Assembly: GCA_039566865.1 (NCBI GenBank)
Contig: CM076958.1
Span: forward strand, 6,300,501 to 6,364,500
DNA from: Aurelia coerulea
Taxonomy: Eukaryota > Cnidaria > Scyphozoa > Semaeostomeae > Ulmaridae
DNA length: 64,000 bases
Direction: 5' to 3'
Within the stretch, counting starts at the first letter, position 1. Every line of letters starts with the position of its first letter. Below are positions 40,521-52,530 of this stretch, one piece after another. The translations under genes were made by a program, and so were the position numbers. Below the pieces are notes generated by a model. That model saw only the letters and a program-made list of their open reading frames with translations. It was not told the DNA's origin and did not search any database.

Positions 40521-42483
40521 TCTGTCCCGAGCTAAAGCAAGCATAAGAATATCTGAATATTGATTTCTTCACAACTCCAAATGATCGTTGATGCTGTTTT
40601 TAGCAACAGTCAGAGAGATGAGTGTTGCTGCTAAAGTCGTCTTCAATGAAAAGTCAAGCCCCTTGTATAAGGACAAGAATCGCCTGAAATGCAATGTTTT
40701 GGTCTTTATGTCAAACGAGGATGATACGCAAAAATCAAAAGTCATTACCCCTAGTTTTCTTAGTTCGTGCATGAAACTATTGGTACATCTGTCTCAAATT
40801 AGATGTCATGTGAGATTTACGATAACGCAAAATTACTTACGCAGAACCCTACAGAGCGTTTCAATTGTTGCTATTCGCGGGCATCTAATTTGGGGCAAGC
40901 GGTCACGAAGATAACCTCTGTGCAGAATTATATGCATGAAAATGTTTTGGTTCAGTGTGATCACGTGCCTTCCCCTAGTCAATGGTGCCATTGTTTGCTG
41001 GGATTTTGCACCTTTCCTCTCAACTTCACCTGCGACGTTTGCATCTGTGGCTGTATTAGAGGGGGGTCCCTCTACCTTCGGTGATGCTGCGAATGCTAGC
41101 CTCTGTGCAGGCCGCCGGTTACATCATACTCTAAAGTTGACTTATTTGCATAATGAATACTATCAATAAGTGGCTAATGATGCGTTCGTTCTAGAAAACG
41201 ATTGTTTTAACATAATCAAGCTGCTAATGAAGTCAAGATCGTGCCAATTCTGGTTAAATTTGCTTTTGTGTCAAGGTAAACATCGTGGTAATTTATCCAT
41301 CTTATGGTGTCGAACCTGTCTAACATGAAATAAGCCGACGTCAAATTTTTCTGTCGGATCGCGAGAAACTTCTGTCTTGTGTGCGCTTTCTGTGCGCTTT
41401 CTTTATTTCAGTCCCAATTAGCAGAGATAAAGCGTTAATCAATTGCTTTAACGAGCGTGACGGAAGTGGGGTACTTACTTTCTGACTGACATCGAAGCCC
41501 CTTCTTAGATTACAAAGGGCTTTGTAATCAAACATAAGATCCTTTTGGATGATTACAAAGTCTGTCCTGAGCTAAACAAGCATAAGAATGTCTGAATATT
41601 GATTTCTTCATAACCCCAAATGATCGTAGATGCTGTTTCTAGCTACAGTTAGAGAGATGAGTGTTGCTGCTAGCCGCCTTCAAAGGAAAATCCAGCGCCT
41701 TGTATAAGGACAAGAATCGCCTCAAAGGCAATATTTTGGTCTTTATGTCAAACGAGAATGATGTGCAAAAATCAAAAGTCATTACCCCTAGTTTGCTTAG
41801 TTCGTGCACGAAACTATTGGTGCATCTGTGTCAAATGAGATGTCATGTGAGATTTACGATAACGCAAAATTACTTATGCAGAACCCTATAGAACGTTTCA
41901 ATTGTTGCTATTCGCGGGCATCTAATTTGAGACAAGCAGTCACGAAGATAACCTCTCTGTGCAGAATGATATGCATGAAGATGTTTTGGTACAGTGTGAT
42001 CTCGTGCCTTCCCCCAGTCAATGGTGCCATTGTTTGCTGGGATTCTGCACCTTTCTGTAGCTGTGTAGGAGGGGGATCCTTCTACCTTCGGTGATGCTGC
42101 GAATGCTAGCCTCTGTGCAGGCCGCCCGTTACATCATCCTCTAAAGTTGACTTATTTGCATAATGAGTACTATCAATAAGGCTAATGACTCGTTCGTTCT
42201 AGAAAACGATTGTTTTGACATAATTAACCTGCTAATGAAGTCAAGAACGTGCCAATTCTGCGTAAATTTGTTGTTGTGCCAGGGTAAACATCATGGTGAT
42301 TTATCCATCTTATGGTGTCAAATCTGTCTAACATGAAATAAGCCGACGTCAAATGTTGCTATAGGATCGCGGGAAACTTCTGTCTTGTATGCACTTTATG
42401 TGCGCTTTCTTTATTTCAGTGCCAATTAGCAGAGATAAAACGTTAATCAATCGCTTTAACGAGCGTGACGGAAGTGGGTTACT

Positions 42484-42543
42484 TACTTTCTTTCTTTCTT
42501 TCTTTCTTTTTTTCTTTCTTTCTTTCTTACTTTCTTTCTTTCT
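42484..42543. repeat. (CTTT)n microsatellite in unit 2
   Basis: TTTC/CTTT repeats with a few interruptions. The equivalent position is very short in unit 1 (about 41475) and is a mixed TTAC/TTTC run in unit 3 (43875-43910), so the tract expanded independently after duplication. Confidence 0.9.
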
Positions 42544-42571
42544 GACTGACTGACATCGAAGCCCCTTCTTA

Positions 42572-42732
42572 AGGCTAATTTCCAGTCAGTGAAATTTTCC
42601 GAGCGGGCGGAATTTTAGACAATAAAAGGTCGCTCAACCGTAACTTTCTATTCAATGTCAGAGCGATATTTTCTCTCGAATACAATAGAAATTCCGCCCG
42701 CTCGGAAAATCCCACTGACTGGAAATCAGCCT
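42572..42732. mobile_element. 161-bp PIF/Harbinger-type MITE, copy 1
   Basis: Inverted ends AGGCTAATTTCCAGTCAGT and AGGCTGATTTCCAGTCAGT, then TTTTCCGAGCGGGCGGAATT. TTA flanks it at 42569-42571 and 42733-42735. The same site in units 1 and 3 of the tandem array reads CTTCTTAGATT without any insert, which proves the insertion and its 3-bp duplication. Confidence 0.9.
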
Positions 42733-42735
42733 TTA

Positions 42736-42896
42736 AGGCGAATTTCCAGTCAGTAGAATTTTCCGAGCGGGCGGAATTTTAGACAATAAAAGATCGCTGA
42801 GCCGTAACTTTCTATTCAATTCCAGGGCGACATTTTTTCACGCAGACAAAGGAAATTCCGCCCGCTCGGAAAATTCCACTGACTGGAAATCAGCCT
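42736..42896. mobile_element. 161-bp PIF/Harbinger-type MITE, copy 2
   Basis: Same length and ends as copy 1 (AGGCGAATTTCCAGTCAGT tip), flanked by TTA at 42733-42735 and 42897-42899. The central TTA is shared with copy 1. The internal sequences differ at several positions (GGTCGCTCAACC against GATCGCTGAGCC), so it is not a very recent duplicate of copy 1. Confidence 0.9.
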
Positions 42897-44234
42897 TTAG
42901 ATTACAAAGTGGACTTTGTAATCAAACATAAGATCCTTTTGGATGATTACAAAGTCTGTCCTGAGCTAAACAAGCATAAGAATATTTGAATATTGATTTC
43001 TTCATAACCCCAAATGATCGTAGATGCTGTTTTTAGCTACAGTCAGAGGGATGAGTGTTGCTGCTAAAGTCGCCTTCAATGGAAAATCAAGCGCATTGTA
43101 TAAGAAAAAGAACCGCATCAAAGGCAATATTTTGGTCTTTATATCAAACGAGAATGATACGCAAAAATCAAAGTCATTACCCCTAGTTTGCTTAGTTCGT
43201 GCACAAAACTATAGGTGCATTTGTGTCAAATGAGATGTCATGTGAGATTTACGATAACGCAAAATTACTTATGCAGAACCCAACAGAACGTTTCAAATTG
43301 TTGCTATTCGCGGGCATCTAATTTGAGACAAGCAATCACGAAGATAACCTCTGTGCAGAATGATATGCATGAAGATGGTTTGGTTCAGTGTGACCTCGTG
43401 CCTTCCCCCTGTCAATGGCGCCATTGTTTGCTGGGATTCTGCAACTTTCTGTAGCTGTGTAGGAGGGGGATCCTTCTACCTTCGGTGATGCTGCGAATGC
43501 TAGCCTCTGTGCAGGCCACCGGTTACATCATCCTCTAAAGTTGACTTATTTGCATAATGAGTACTATCAATAAGGCTAATGATTCGTTCGTTCTAGAAAA
43601 CGATTGTTTTGACATAATTGAGCTGCTAATGAAGTCAAGAACGTGCCAATTCTGGGTAAATTTGTTGTTGCGTCAGGGTAAACATCATGGTGATTTATCC
43701 ATCTTAAGGTGTCAAATCTGTCTAACATGAAATAAGCCGACGTCAAATGTTCCTATAGGATCGCGGGAAACTTCTGTCTTGTATGCGCTTTATGTGCGCT
43801 TTCTTTATTTCAGTGCCATTTAGCTGAGATAAAACGTTAATTAATTGCTTTAACGAGCGTGACGGAAGTGGGTTACTTACTTACTTACTTTCTTTCTTTC
43901 TTTCTTTCTCACTGACTGACATCGAAGCCCCTTCTTAGATTACAAAGTGGACTTTGTAATCAAAAAGGAGAAATTACACCAGAGACATATGCGTTTGAAC
44001 ATGAGACATGTAAGAGAGACTGCAATGGATCTCAGCATACGCCACTTAGATGGAAGTGTATTTTCTCTGTTTTTGAATTTCCCCATTTTCGACTATTGAT
44101 TTGCAAGCAGGTTGAAGTAAATTCTTATTAGAAATTCTAACAAGCTCCTGGAAAGAAATAATGACCATTATATAATGTCATATGCTACCATTTAGGGAGC
44201 TGTATACAGTGCTGGGATATTCCTTCCAGTCAAC

Positions 44235-44430
44235 CAAGGCCTAACAACGTGAAGGTCCAAGTTCAAGTTAGAATTTCCATTCCGCAAAATTAAACTGGAA
44301 ACAAATGCCTATCTTATCTGGGGCCAAAACATGGAATAGTCTTCCATCTGAGTTGAAATCAACAAAAAATATCAATGCATTCAAACATAAGACCAAAGAG
44401 AACTTTTCTAAAATATACAGAAAGAGGAAA
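44235..44430 (+). pseudogene. LINE protein C-terminal tail fragment
   Basis: MPILSGAKTWNSLPSELKST, then NINAFKHKTKENF, matches the G.K.WNSLP..L+....F+...K..F end shared by CR1/L2-type ORF2 proteins (compare FRGAKLWNSLSAESKQ in the intact LINE at 4.3 kb). Nothing upstream is readable. Confidence 0.6.
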
Positions 44431-45754
44431 ATGACATATATGTCTTCAACTAAGGACCATATTGAAAACACACATGCAGCTCTGTATTTCCTTTTTTCCA
44501 ACGTATTTCCGATATACAGCACCTCTAGGGGGACCATTATGGAAATAAGGTCAGCTTCGCCTTTTAATGCTATCCTTGCCACTGTAGATAGCAGTGTTTA
44601 TCTTACGCTTTGAACATTTAATTTTGCATTGTATCTATTTTTGTTATAAAACATCTAAATATTCATTGTGGCAAATTGATACATAAAATACAAAAAAACC
44701 ATTGTTATGAACTCTTGGCGAAAGGTTGAGTATAGGCCCTGGCATCGTTTGTTTTGAAAAGTCAATATGGGATCCATTCTAAGCGTCAGTGGAATACTTT
44801 ACCAGCAAACTGAAAACAGGAGGCACTGGGGGCACGTGCCCCCCCAAGATTTTGCAATAAACAAAGACGTTCCCTTTTTATTTTCAGGAAGTGCCCATTT
44901 AGCTTAATGAAAAATGCCCTTGAAGTGTTGTGTCCCCCCCAAATTTGAGATGCTTCCTACGTACCTGAATGAAAATAAGAATCGTGGCTGCAACATGACC
45001 CAATTAAACATTAACCATGGCTGAGAGGGCAACTATGATAACAATTGAACATTTGATACAAACGCGTCTCCCTATCCCTGGTGAGCAAAGAACAACAAAG
45101 CAAAAAAGGGGGAATTCAATCAACGAGAGTAGCGAAGGCACGAGAGCGCAATGTGGGCATCTAAATCATTTAGAGTATACTTAAAACTAAGAGAAAAAGA
45201 AAACACGCAGAGAGCGCACGGAAGGCAGCAAGAGCAAAGCAGGCAAACGAGAGATAGTGAAGGAGTGAGAAAAAATACGACAATGAGAGCAAGGAGAGAA
45301 CATGTTGGTCAACGAGTCAACTGGATAGATCGAGGAGATCTTAAGGGTCTGCAGAATTATTGAAAGTATTCAGCATGGAGAAGATATAAACAGTTAACAG
45401 AGGGATAGAGAGTACCAAATAGACCCCATCCTCAGGTATGTTCAGGATATTTGTGCTTAGACTGGGGTACCAAGCATCAACCCAACATGATAATTCCTAG
45501 CATGAAAATAGATCCCGCAAAATATTTTCTCTGCCCCAGCACTACTAAAATTTATGAAGTCAGCATCTTAAATCCGTGGACAAGTGCCCCAACTGATTAG
45601 ATTGCTCATAATTTATTTGGAAATTTCAATACTTTACATTTCAATCTAACTGGCGCACGAAAACTTAACTTTCCATACACTTGAATGCCAATTACGACGG
45701 CGGGCCAGCGCGGCGCCGCAGGCGACGTGCGGCAAGCCTAGCAGTAAATTCTGT

Positions 45755-46533
45755 TATCGTAGTTGCACCAATATGCACAGATACGTCAGTGTTTGTCTCC
45801 CCAAAAATCAAAAGATGACATTTGTCAGCATTTAGTTTCATACTGTTATCAAGAAACCACTTAGAGAGCTTTTGAGCATCTGTTTCAAGGCTAGAAACAA
45901 TATGCTCCAGTTCATGACCGCACGCATAGATAGTTGTGTCATCAGCATAGTTGCAAATCTCAGTCTCTTCCACCAAAAAGAAGAGGTCGTTTATAAATAC
46001 ATTAAATAGGAGGGGTCCCAAAACAGAGCCTTGCGGTACACCCTTAATTGATTCCTGCCAGGAACTGAATGACCCATTTACCTTAACTCGCTGTTTCCTA
46101 TTCGAAAGATAGTCATGAACCAGTTTTAGGGCAGATCTACTGAAGCCGTAAGCTTCAAGCTTTGCAATGAGGAGTTCATGATTCAGACAATCAAATGCCT
46201 TCGAAAGGTCCATTAGAATTGCGCCTGCGAACCCTTTCATATCTAAGAAAGATCTGCATTTTTCTATCAATCTAAGGAGTGCATGTTGTATGTTATAGCC
46301 TTTACGATACGCACAAAGATAGGGAGACAAGATATTTTCCATGTAATGAACAATTTGACCTGAAAATGTTCTCTCGTAAATTTTGGATATAGCCGGTAAG
46401 ACTGTTATAGGCCTGTAATTCTTTTTTGCAAAGGCATCACTATTCTTAAAGAGGGATGTAATGTCTCCTTTCTTTAATTCTTTTGGAAATTTGCTTGTGT
46501 TTATACTCTCATTGATGAAGATTTGATCAAAGA
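45755..46533 (-). pseudogene. LINE RT core fragment
   Basis: From 46533 the minus strand reads INTSKFPKELKKGDITSLFK, KKNYRPITVLPAISKIYERT, then from 46342 SPYLCAYRKGYNIQHALL, ILMDLSKAFDCLNHELLIAK, GVPQGSVLGPLLFNVFINDL, YADD (about 45940) and MKLNADKCHLLIFG. The frame is open across about 780 bp but lacks endonuclease and C-terminus. Downstream, at about 45750, it runs into a short GC-rich block not typical of RT. It is a partial, recent-looking RT core. Confidence 0.8.
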
Positions 46534-46539
46534 TTTGCT

Positions 46540-46830
46540 AAAGTATATTGTTTTGGTTGGAGGCACATATGGTTTTGGTGAAATATTGGCCAAGAGGCGC
46601 AATTTAGATGCAGTTTGCGCTTGACTGTTTCCATCGGAGCAAAAGTTCTACAAAGAAATGATAGCCCTGTAGAAACGTGCATGTTAAGCTGCTTGGAGCA
46701 GGTACGCGGCCTTATTTTATCAAATATGTACACAGAAGTGCTCTCTTTTGAAACATCTTATAAGCCAAACTTTGTCAATAAACGCACTCACAGAAATTGA
46801 ACAATCGAAGAAACTGTCTATTCTTTAGTT
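46540..46830 (+). repeat. Dispersed repeat, second segment (copy also at 63.25 kb)
   Basis: TTTGGTTGGAGGCACA, GCGCAATTTAGATGCAG, AAACGTGCATGTTAA and the GAGCAGG..GCGGCxTTATTTT order are shared with 63245-63560. In the 62.7-kb copy this segment directly follows the micro-ORF segment, whereas here it follows an RT fragment. Confidence 0.6.
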
Positions 46831-47119
46831 GAATTGACATAGAAAGGCTTGCCCCCCGGCACTGTGTGCCCAGGATTTCATTTTCGGGAAACAATTAATA
46901 ATTCTTTCAAAAACTGTCATACAAAATTAGGACTGGGCTCATTAGATGCGAAATTACATGCCCGATTCAACTGTGAACTAAAATTTCAGTTCTGGGGTGA
47001 TCTTGGGGGACTGGGACCTAATCTCAATATGTTTTACTTCAAAACGTTAGACGCAAGCGTAGTTATGGATGTAATTTCAAGAATTCTAGATAGGAAACAT
47101 GTGAAAGGTTCTCCCTAAT

Positions 47120-48765
47120 AACAGACTAGCTTAATGCAAACAAATTAATCATATATTTTGGACATGTCCTGTTGAGAAAATCTGCTGCATTTAGTCTCAT
47201 TGCCAGTATGCAATTTTGATCATATGATTAGAGTCTTGGTTCTTTAGAAAGCATGCTTTGCAAGCTTCTCTAATAGGTACATGAGATTTGAGGTATCATG
47301 CATCATTCATTGACGGAAACTTCCATCTGTTGCGAAAAATCCAATTTAAACGTCAGTCACCAAAATCAGACTTGATTATTTAAAATTGCAGCAAATTGTA
47401 TTATCCATATTTTTCCCACGTGAAATTCCTTGATTTTTCTATTCTAAAATGGTTCTACTTAGAAGAAAATTTATTAGCGTTAGTGTGCAACACTGTGCAC
47501 TTTTTGAAAACAGTGTTTTAGATGCATCAATGAAAATATAAAATTCAAAAGTTGTCTTTTCATGAAATAATCTTAATATTCTGAAAAATCATATTTAATT
47601 CCTTAAGCTTGTTCTAAATTCATTTAAAGTAGAAGAAGCTATTTCCTTTCAAATGAGCCATAGCCTAAATGTTTTGGACAAGTATAACAGTTTCAATGAG
47701 TGGTATTTCAAAAGCAGCTTGATCAAATATTGGATTCAAAACTGAAGATTTTCACAACTGCCGTTCAGCTCCTTGACCCGACTAGGGTATATTCCGGACC
47801 TCAGAGTTTCAGCCTGCTTATAGATTCCTAATCAGATTTTAAGGCATTAGTGCTTCATAAAATCTGGCTCAAAATTTGGTTTACAAAAATCGAAAACGAA
47901 ATAACCTTGCAAATTAGATAATTTCTAGACAGAAACACTTCAACCCTGCAAATTGAGTAACCATGGCAAAATTCCTTTGCCACTCTCTACGTTCTTTTGA
48001 ATAATACCTAGTTTGCAGTATTTTGGAACAAATGCCAGTTCTATCACCAAAATAGGATTGGTCTACGTAAATTTTGAGACGGATTTAAACATTTTCAATT
48101 TTCCCTTTCCGAGGGAGAGGTATTAGCATTGTTTGAATATTTGAAGATCTCGAAAGGTTTCTTCGTGTACTTCTGATAATTTCATTAAACAGAACTGAAC
48201 AGCTTTCAAACCAAATTACAAGCATGAACAGAAATTAGGCCATTCAGCCTGACTTGTGCTTGAACAGAGAGTCTACAAAAACAATCAAGCAGATAAGCAA
48301 GTCAGGATAATCTAAAGAATTGTGGATCATTTCAAATCAAAACTCGTCCGGAAGCCGACCACTCAAGTTGTAGTTCCTCGGATGTACACAACACGAGAAA
48401 ATGCTCATTTTGTTCTTTTCGATCATAAGCATTCCTTTTCATCCCTACATTACGGTACAATTATTGAAGAAGAATAGTATGTACCTCATTCTCATCTTCA
48501 TTCTAAGTCATTTTAAGTAAGCTAAACTAAAAATAGCTAAACTATAGCTAATTAAGGCCTACCTTATCACAACCTCGAACCTTCCTTTTACGACAATGTT
48601 CCTTATTGCACTCTGAATCATTTTTCGGCAGCGCGTTTTTTGGTGATGCAACTGATTCCTAGAAGAAAGATGAAACTGATCAAAACCACAGTTAGCAAAG
48701 AGCATAGGCGCGCAGTAACAACATAGCAGACACAGCATAGCAGACGCTAGTAGCATCACACATCA
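47120..48765. other. No gene seen
   Basis: AT-rich, with no repeat, RNA or coding signal that could be supported on either strand. Confidence 0.5.
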
Positions 48766-48794
48766 CAGTATACCGGGTGCGCCAAAATAAACTA

Positions 48795-49154
48795 CACTCT
48801 TTTTTTTATAAGAATACTATAAATTTTTTCCAGCCTCAATATTCTTAAGAAATTTTTCGTTTTGAGCCTTAACATATTCTTAAAGTATTCTTATTTTTTC
48901 AAATCTGACATGGTTTTAGGGGAAAACAGTTCAAAGAAATGTCATATCATTATGAAGAAATGGTCGAACGAAAGAAAAACTTAAGCAATTGTAACAATAA
49001 GAATGTTATGAACATCGCAAAACAGGCAACTGCTGGAAAATGAGACACAAATATGCGAGCTAAGGCTGAGCAATATTCTTATAATATTCTTAAAATTTGG
49101 ATGATTCTGAGCCTGACTATTTTTATAAACAATATTCTTATAAAAAAAAGAGTG
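48795..49154. mobile_element. TA-flanked MITE in the foldback's left end, 360 bp
   Basis: Ends CACTCTTTTTTTTATAAG are inverted and flanked by TA (48793-48794 and 49155-49156). The uninterrupted right arm reads AACTATGCAC at the same place (57200 region, inverted), confirming insertion after a single TA. Internal ATATTCTTAAAxATTCTTAT words repeat. Confidence 0.9.
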
Positions 49155-50884
49155 TATGCACTCTTGGCAGGCCTCGATAAATCGAGGACTGGACCGATTT
49201 TGAAGATTTATACTCAATCTTTAGCAGAAAGCCTGAATTAGATCCTAGGATATTTTGCAAATGTTTTTGATTACACGTAACTTGATTACACGCTGCAGGG
49301 AGCATTTGGGAATAAATAAGGCAGGTCAGAAAATAAAAGTAAGTCCCTCAGCCATCTGGGACCACATTAACCAATCAGGTCACGCCGCGTCGGTGAAAGA
49401 TTTCTCAGTTTTGGACAGAGCTAATAATGATTTTGGTTTGCTCATTCATGAAAGTTTATTAATTTTGCGCGATCGTCCGTCACTTAAAGTGCATATGAAA
49501 CGAAATTTTCTATTTTCTATTTTAATAGAAATTTTCATCCTCGTTTTAATGGTGCAATCGGTTTTTTCACCGGCCTTATAATTTTGGAGATACAAAGCTC
49601 CAAAAGTGGGAAATTTTTGTCAAAAAGTGGTCCAACCAGAACGCGGTCAGACCGTTGCGTACCAGACTCCTGTGACGTTATAGGTTTGTCAATTCTCAAA
49701 GGCCTCATTGAAAGAACAAAGGTTGCTCCAGTGATCGCAATGGACGCACTGCAAGGCTCTTCATGAAGCTCACTTTCTAGTCGGGTTTACAGGCACTTGC
49801 TTACGTTTTTGCGACTGAAGGTGGAAAGCAGTATTAATCAGTGATCATGAATTTGACTTAACAAGCTAAACTTGTCGTCTGGAAGTGGTGAAAATGAAGC
49901 ACAGATTCCGGCCTTGCGTTGCTTATTATACCTGGCCAGGCGCCTATACACAGCACCGAAGCAAAGTGGGAAGCGGAGAACTCTCGAATGAAAGGGAAAT
50001 TGAAGCAACTTATATCAATGATGATCCCTGCAATTAATCAAAGCATTTGTTGGTGAAGAGCTCCGATCCTTCAGGTAACCATTTTTGCAACCAAATATCC
50101 TATTATCACGCTTTTGAAGAACGAGAGTTGGCCTCGGTATCTTGTCTCTTGATACACAACAATTTCACGATGCACAGATCTAAAAACAAAACCGACGTTT
50201 CAACTGAGCTTTATCCATGGTTAGATTTAGAGGGCTGTCAGAAAAAACGGTTTCCTTGATCTCGAAATTCCCTTTATCTCTATTTTGAAGGTGAAGTTGA
50301 AGTTTGAAAACATGTGCCTAATTGCCGTATGAATATGAACAGCAAATATTGTATGTAACACCCACCATTCCTTTGTGGTTCCATGTCGTTGAAGCTTCGG
50401 AATTTATTCTCTGATCAATCGTAATAGCATGCTTTTATCAGTTCTGACATGAAAGAGGATATACACGTAGGAGTAACGGGTTTAGTTTATGAACTTTTGT
50501 TTCGTCAAGTCTTTTCTACAAACTCTTGCTAAAGTTGTAAACTGACATCCTTTTCAGTGTTGCATTGAAACATTAATGCCCTCGAAATTCAGTGAAAAGC
50601 AGACTCAAATTGAAACTGAATTTTATTTTTAGGCCAGGAAGACTGACCAGAGAGCAGCTTCAGGACATGCACAGAAACTACCAAAAAGCAAGCGAGACTT
50701 TATTCACTGTTACTGTACTGTATATGTTGAGGATCATGGACTCAAAGACAGACTCAAAGACAGACTCAAAGACATTGTGTTTTGAGCAAGGTTTTTAAAA
50801 CAGTTGAAGCCATTTTTCTCATCTTGAAATTGGTGCAATAAATTTTTAAACCATGGTCATCAATAGTGCTCTATTACACTAACT

Positions 50885-51390
50885 TTTCTTATAAATTAAG
50901 AAACTAAGAATTTGGGCCAGTACTGGAAGTCTCTTAAAATTTTCTGATCTGTGCCCTCTTGAACACTTCAACACAATGTGTTTTTTGAAGCCTTTTCAAT
51001 GTTTAGACATTACTCAAGTACTTTTCGAACAATATGATACAGGAAACAAGTGAGAATAAAGAAAAACATGTTTGAGTTTCTTAATTTTTTGGGGAGTTCT
51101 TATAAGAAAATACTTGTAACCTTAGTACTGGGAAAACATAACTAAGATTAATTATTTCGATAAAGGAATTTCTTGACAAATATTTACTTTATTTTACTTG
51201 TTTCCTGTATCATAGTATTCGGAAGGTACTTGAGTAATGTCTAAACATTAGAAAGGCTTCAAAAAACTTTGTTTTGAAATGTTCAGATTGGAAGAGGGCG
51301 GAGCAGGGAGTAAATATGAAGATTGTTATGGAACCTTTAGGAAACTAGTAAAAAACTCTTCTTAGTTTCTTATGAAAAAATATGTGTTTG
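50885..51390. mobile_element. Complete copy of the GTTTCTTA inverted-repeat family
   Basis: The left arm (50885-51060) and right arm (51180-51390) are inverted copies: TGATACAGGAAACAAGTGA pairs with TTGTTTCCTGTATCA, and ACTCAAGTACTTTTCGAA with TCGGAAGGTACTTGAGT. AGAAACTAAGAATTTGGGCC and its counterpart lie near the tips. Arms recur singly at 10955-11100 and 62260-62620. There is no coding frame. Confidence 0.7.
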
Positions 51391-52317
51391 CAACAGATGA
51401 CAACAAATAGAATCCAGTCAAAGAGGGAAAAGAAATTTCGTATCTGATTATACTATTACAGAAAAGAAATGTCACTAAGGTTCTTTAGGTGTTGCTCATC
51501 CACCAGGAAAGTCCTTGCATCCAGCCTTTGCTGTTTGTGTCATATTTTGATATGCAAACATCTACAATTTCAGTGGCTGGAGTTTTAAGTAGCCTTGATT
51601 GAGTGTTCTAGGGGATAGGAATGAGGATAATGATCACAATCAACGAGTTACATTTATCTTGATATAATTAGTTTCTGTTGCCTAAGGTGTTTATTTACAT
51701 GTTTTTGAAGACGGTGTTATTTTTGCAAACTGTTTGTTTACCTGCCTCCTCTGTATTATCAAACTTCTACAAACAACCTTTCTCATGGGAAAAATTATGT
51801 GATTTCACTGTTCAAAACAAGAAACTAAAGGTGATAATAGTCTGAGTTAGAGCTTTATCCTTCAGTACATTTTGAACAAGGAAACATTCCCAGAAGAATT
51901 GGAGTCTTTCAGCGTTGAAATGAGAGGCGTTTACAAATGAAATTGACCTGCAGTCGCAAATAATTTTGTCAGGCCCATCAGCATCGCGCGTTGACAGAAA
52001 TGACGTCCTCTGACTCTCGCCCCGACTCGCATAACGCGAATAAAATTATTAGGCAATTCTACATAAGTTGGATAACAGTCTTATTCGCTATTCTACGTTT
52101 TCACTAAAGTTCTTGCTTCACTAAAATAAACTTACCATTTGCTAATATGCTGTAAGCAAGAGCAAGCAAGTCGCTTCGACATAGCAATCATATTGGCCTG
52201 TGTGTGTTGTTATGGCCAGCCACTTCAATCGATGAATCTTCAGCTAATGAAGCCAACAGCTCATGGTGAAAGACTCAAAAACCAATCATTAAGAGTCGAA
52301 GGTTGTTCTTCCATAAA

Positions 52318-52530
52318 GCACAGGGAGCCCAGGAATAATTAGTAAATTCTTTCTTGAAATAGATCTGAAAAAGCGCTGCTTAGGAAACTGCGAATGAAAT
52401 GCGAAGGCTTTGAGCTTCAAATTTCCTTCGCAGCTCAAAGCCTTCGCATTTCATTCGCAGTTTCCTACGCAGCGCTTTTTCAGATCTATTTCAAGAAAGA
52501 ATTTACTAATTATTCCTGGGCTCCCTGTGC
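52318..52530. repeat. Near-perfect 99-bp-arm hairpin
   Basis: Arms 52318-52416 and 52432-52530 are exact complements except at one position (CTGCTTAGG against CTGCGTAGG), with a 15-base loop. Such identity in a region where other inverted repeats are 80-90% alike points to a recent local inverted duplication. Transcription would give a long double-stranded hairpin. Confidence 0.95.

Larger units (their letters stand above)
40511..43961. repeat. Threefold tandem array of ~1.05-kb units
   Basis: Units start at GATTACAAAGTCTGTCC (40511, 41551, 42945). The first two end in GATTACAAAG..CTTTGTAATCA and the last closes at 43961. They share order and sequence throughout (AAATGATCG, GAGTGTTGCTGCT, TTCGCGGGCATCTAATTT, GCCGACGTCAAAT). 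Unit 2 is longer because of two inserted MITEs and a CTTT tract. The GATTACAAAG...CTTTGTAATC tips make each unit look like a TIR element. No coding frame is conserved among the units: the short frames differ in length and carry frameshifts. Confidence 0.85.

Noticed and set aside
40588..43454. Similar 70-108-residue frames in each tandem unit, as a small gene family
   Set aside because: The frames differ in length and are shifted between units, so they reflect DNA duplication rather than conserved coding.
45151..45363. 70-residue Arg/Glu-rich frame
   Set aside because: The strand is purine-rich (GAGAGA, AAGCA words), which keeps a frame open by chance. No domain or neighbour supports it.
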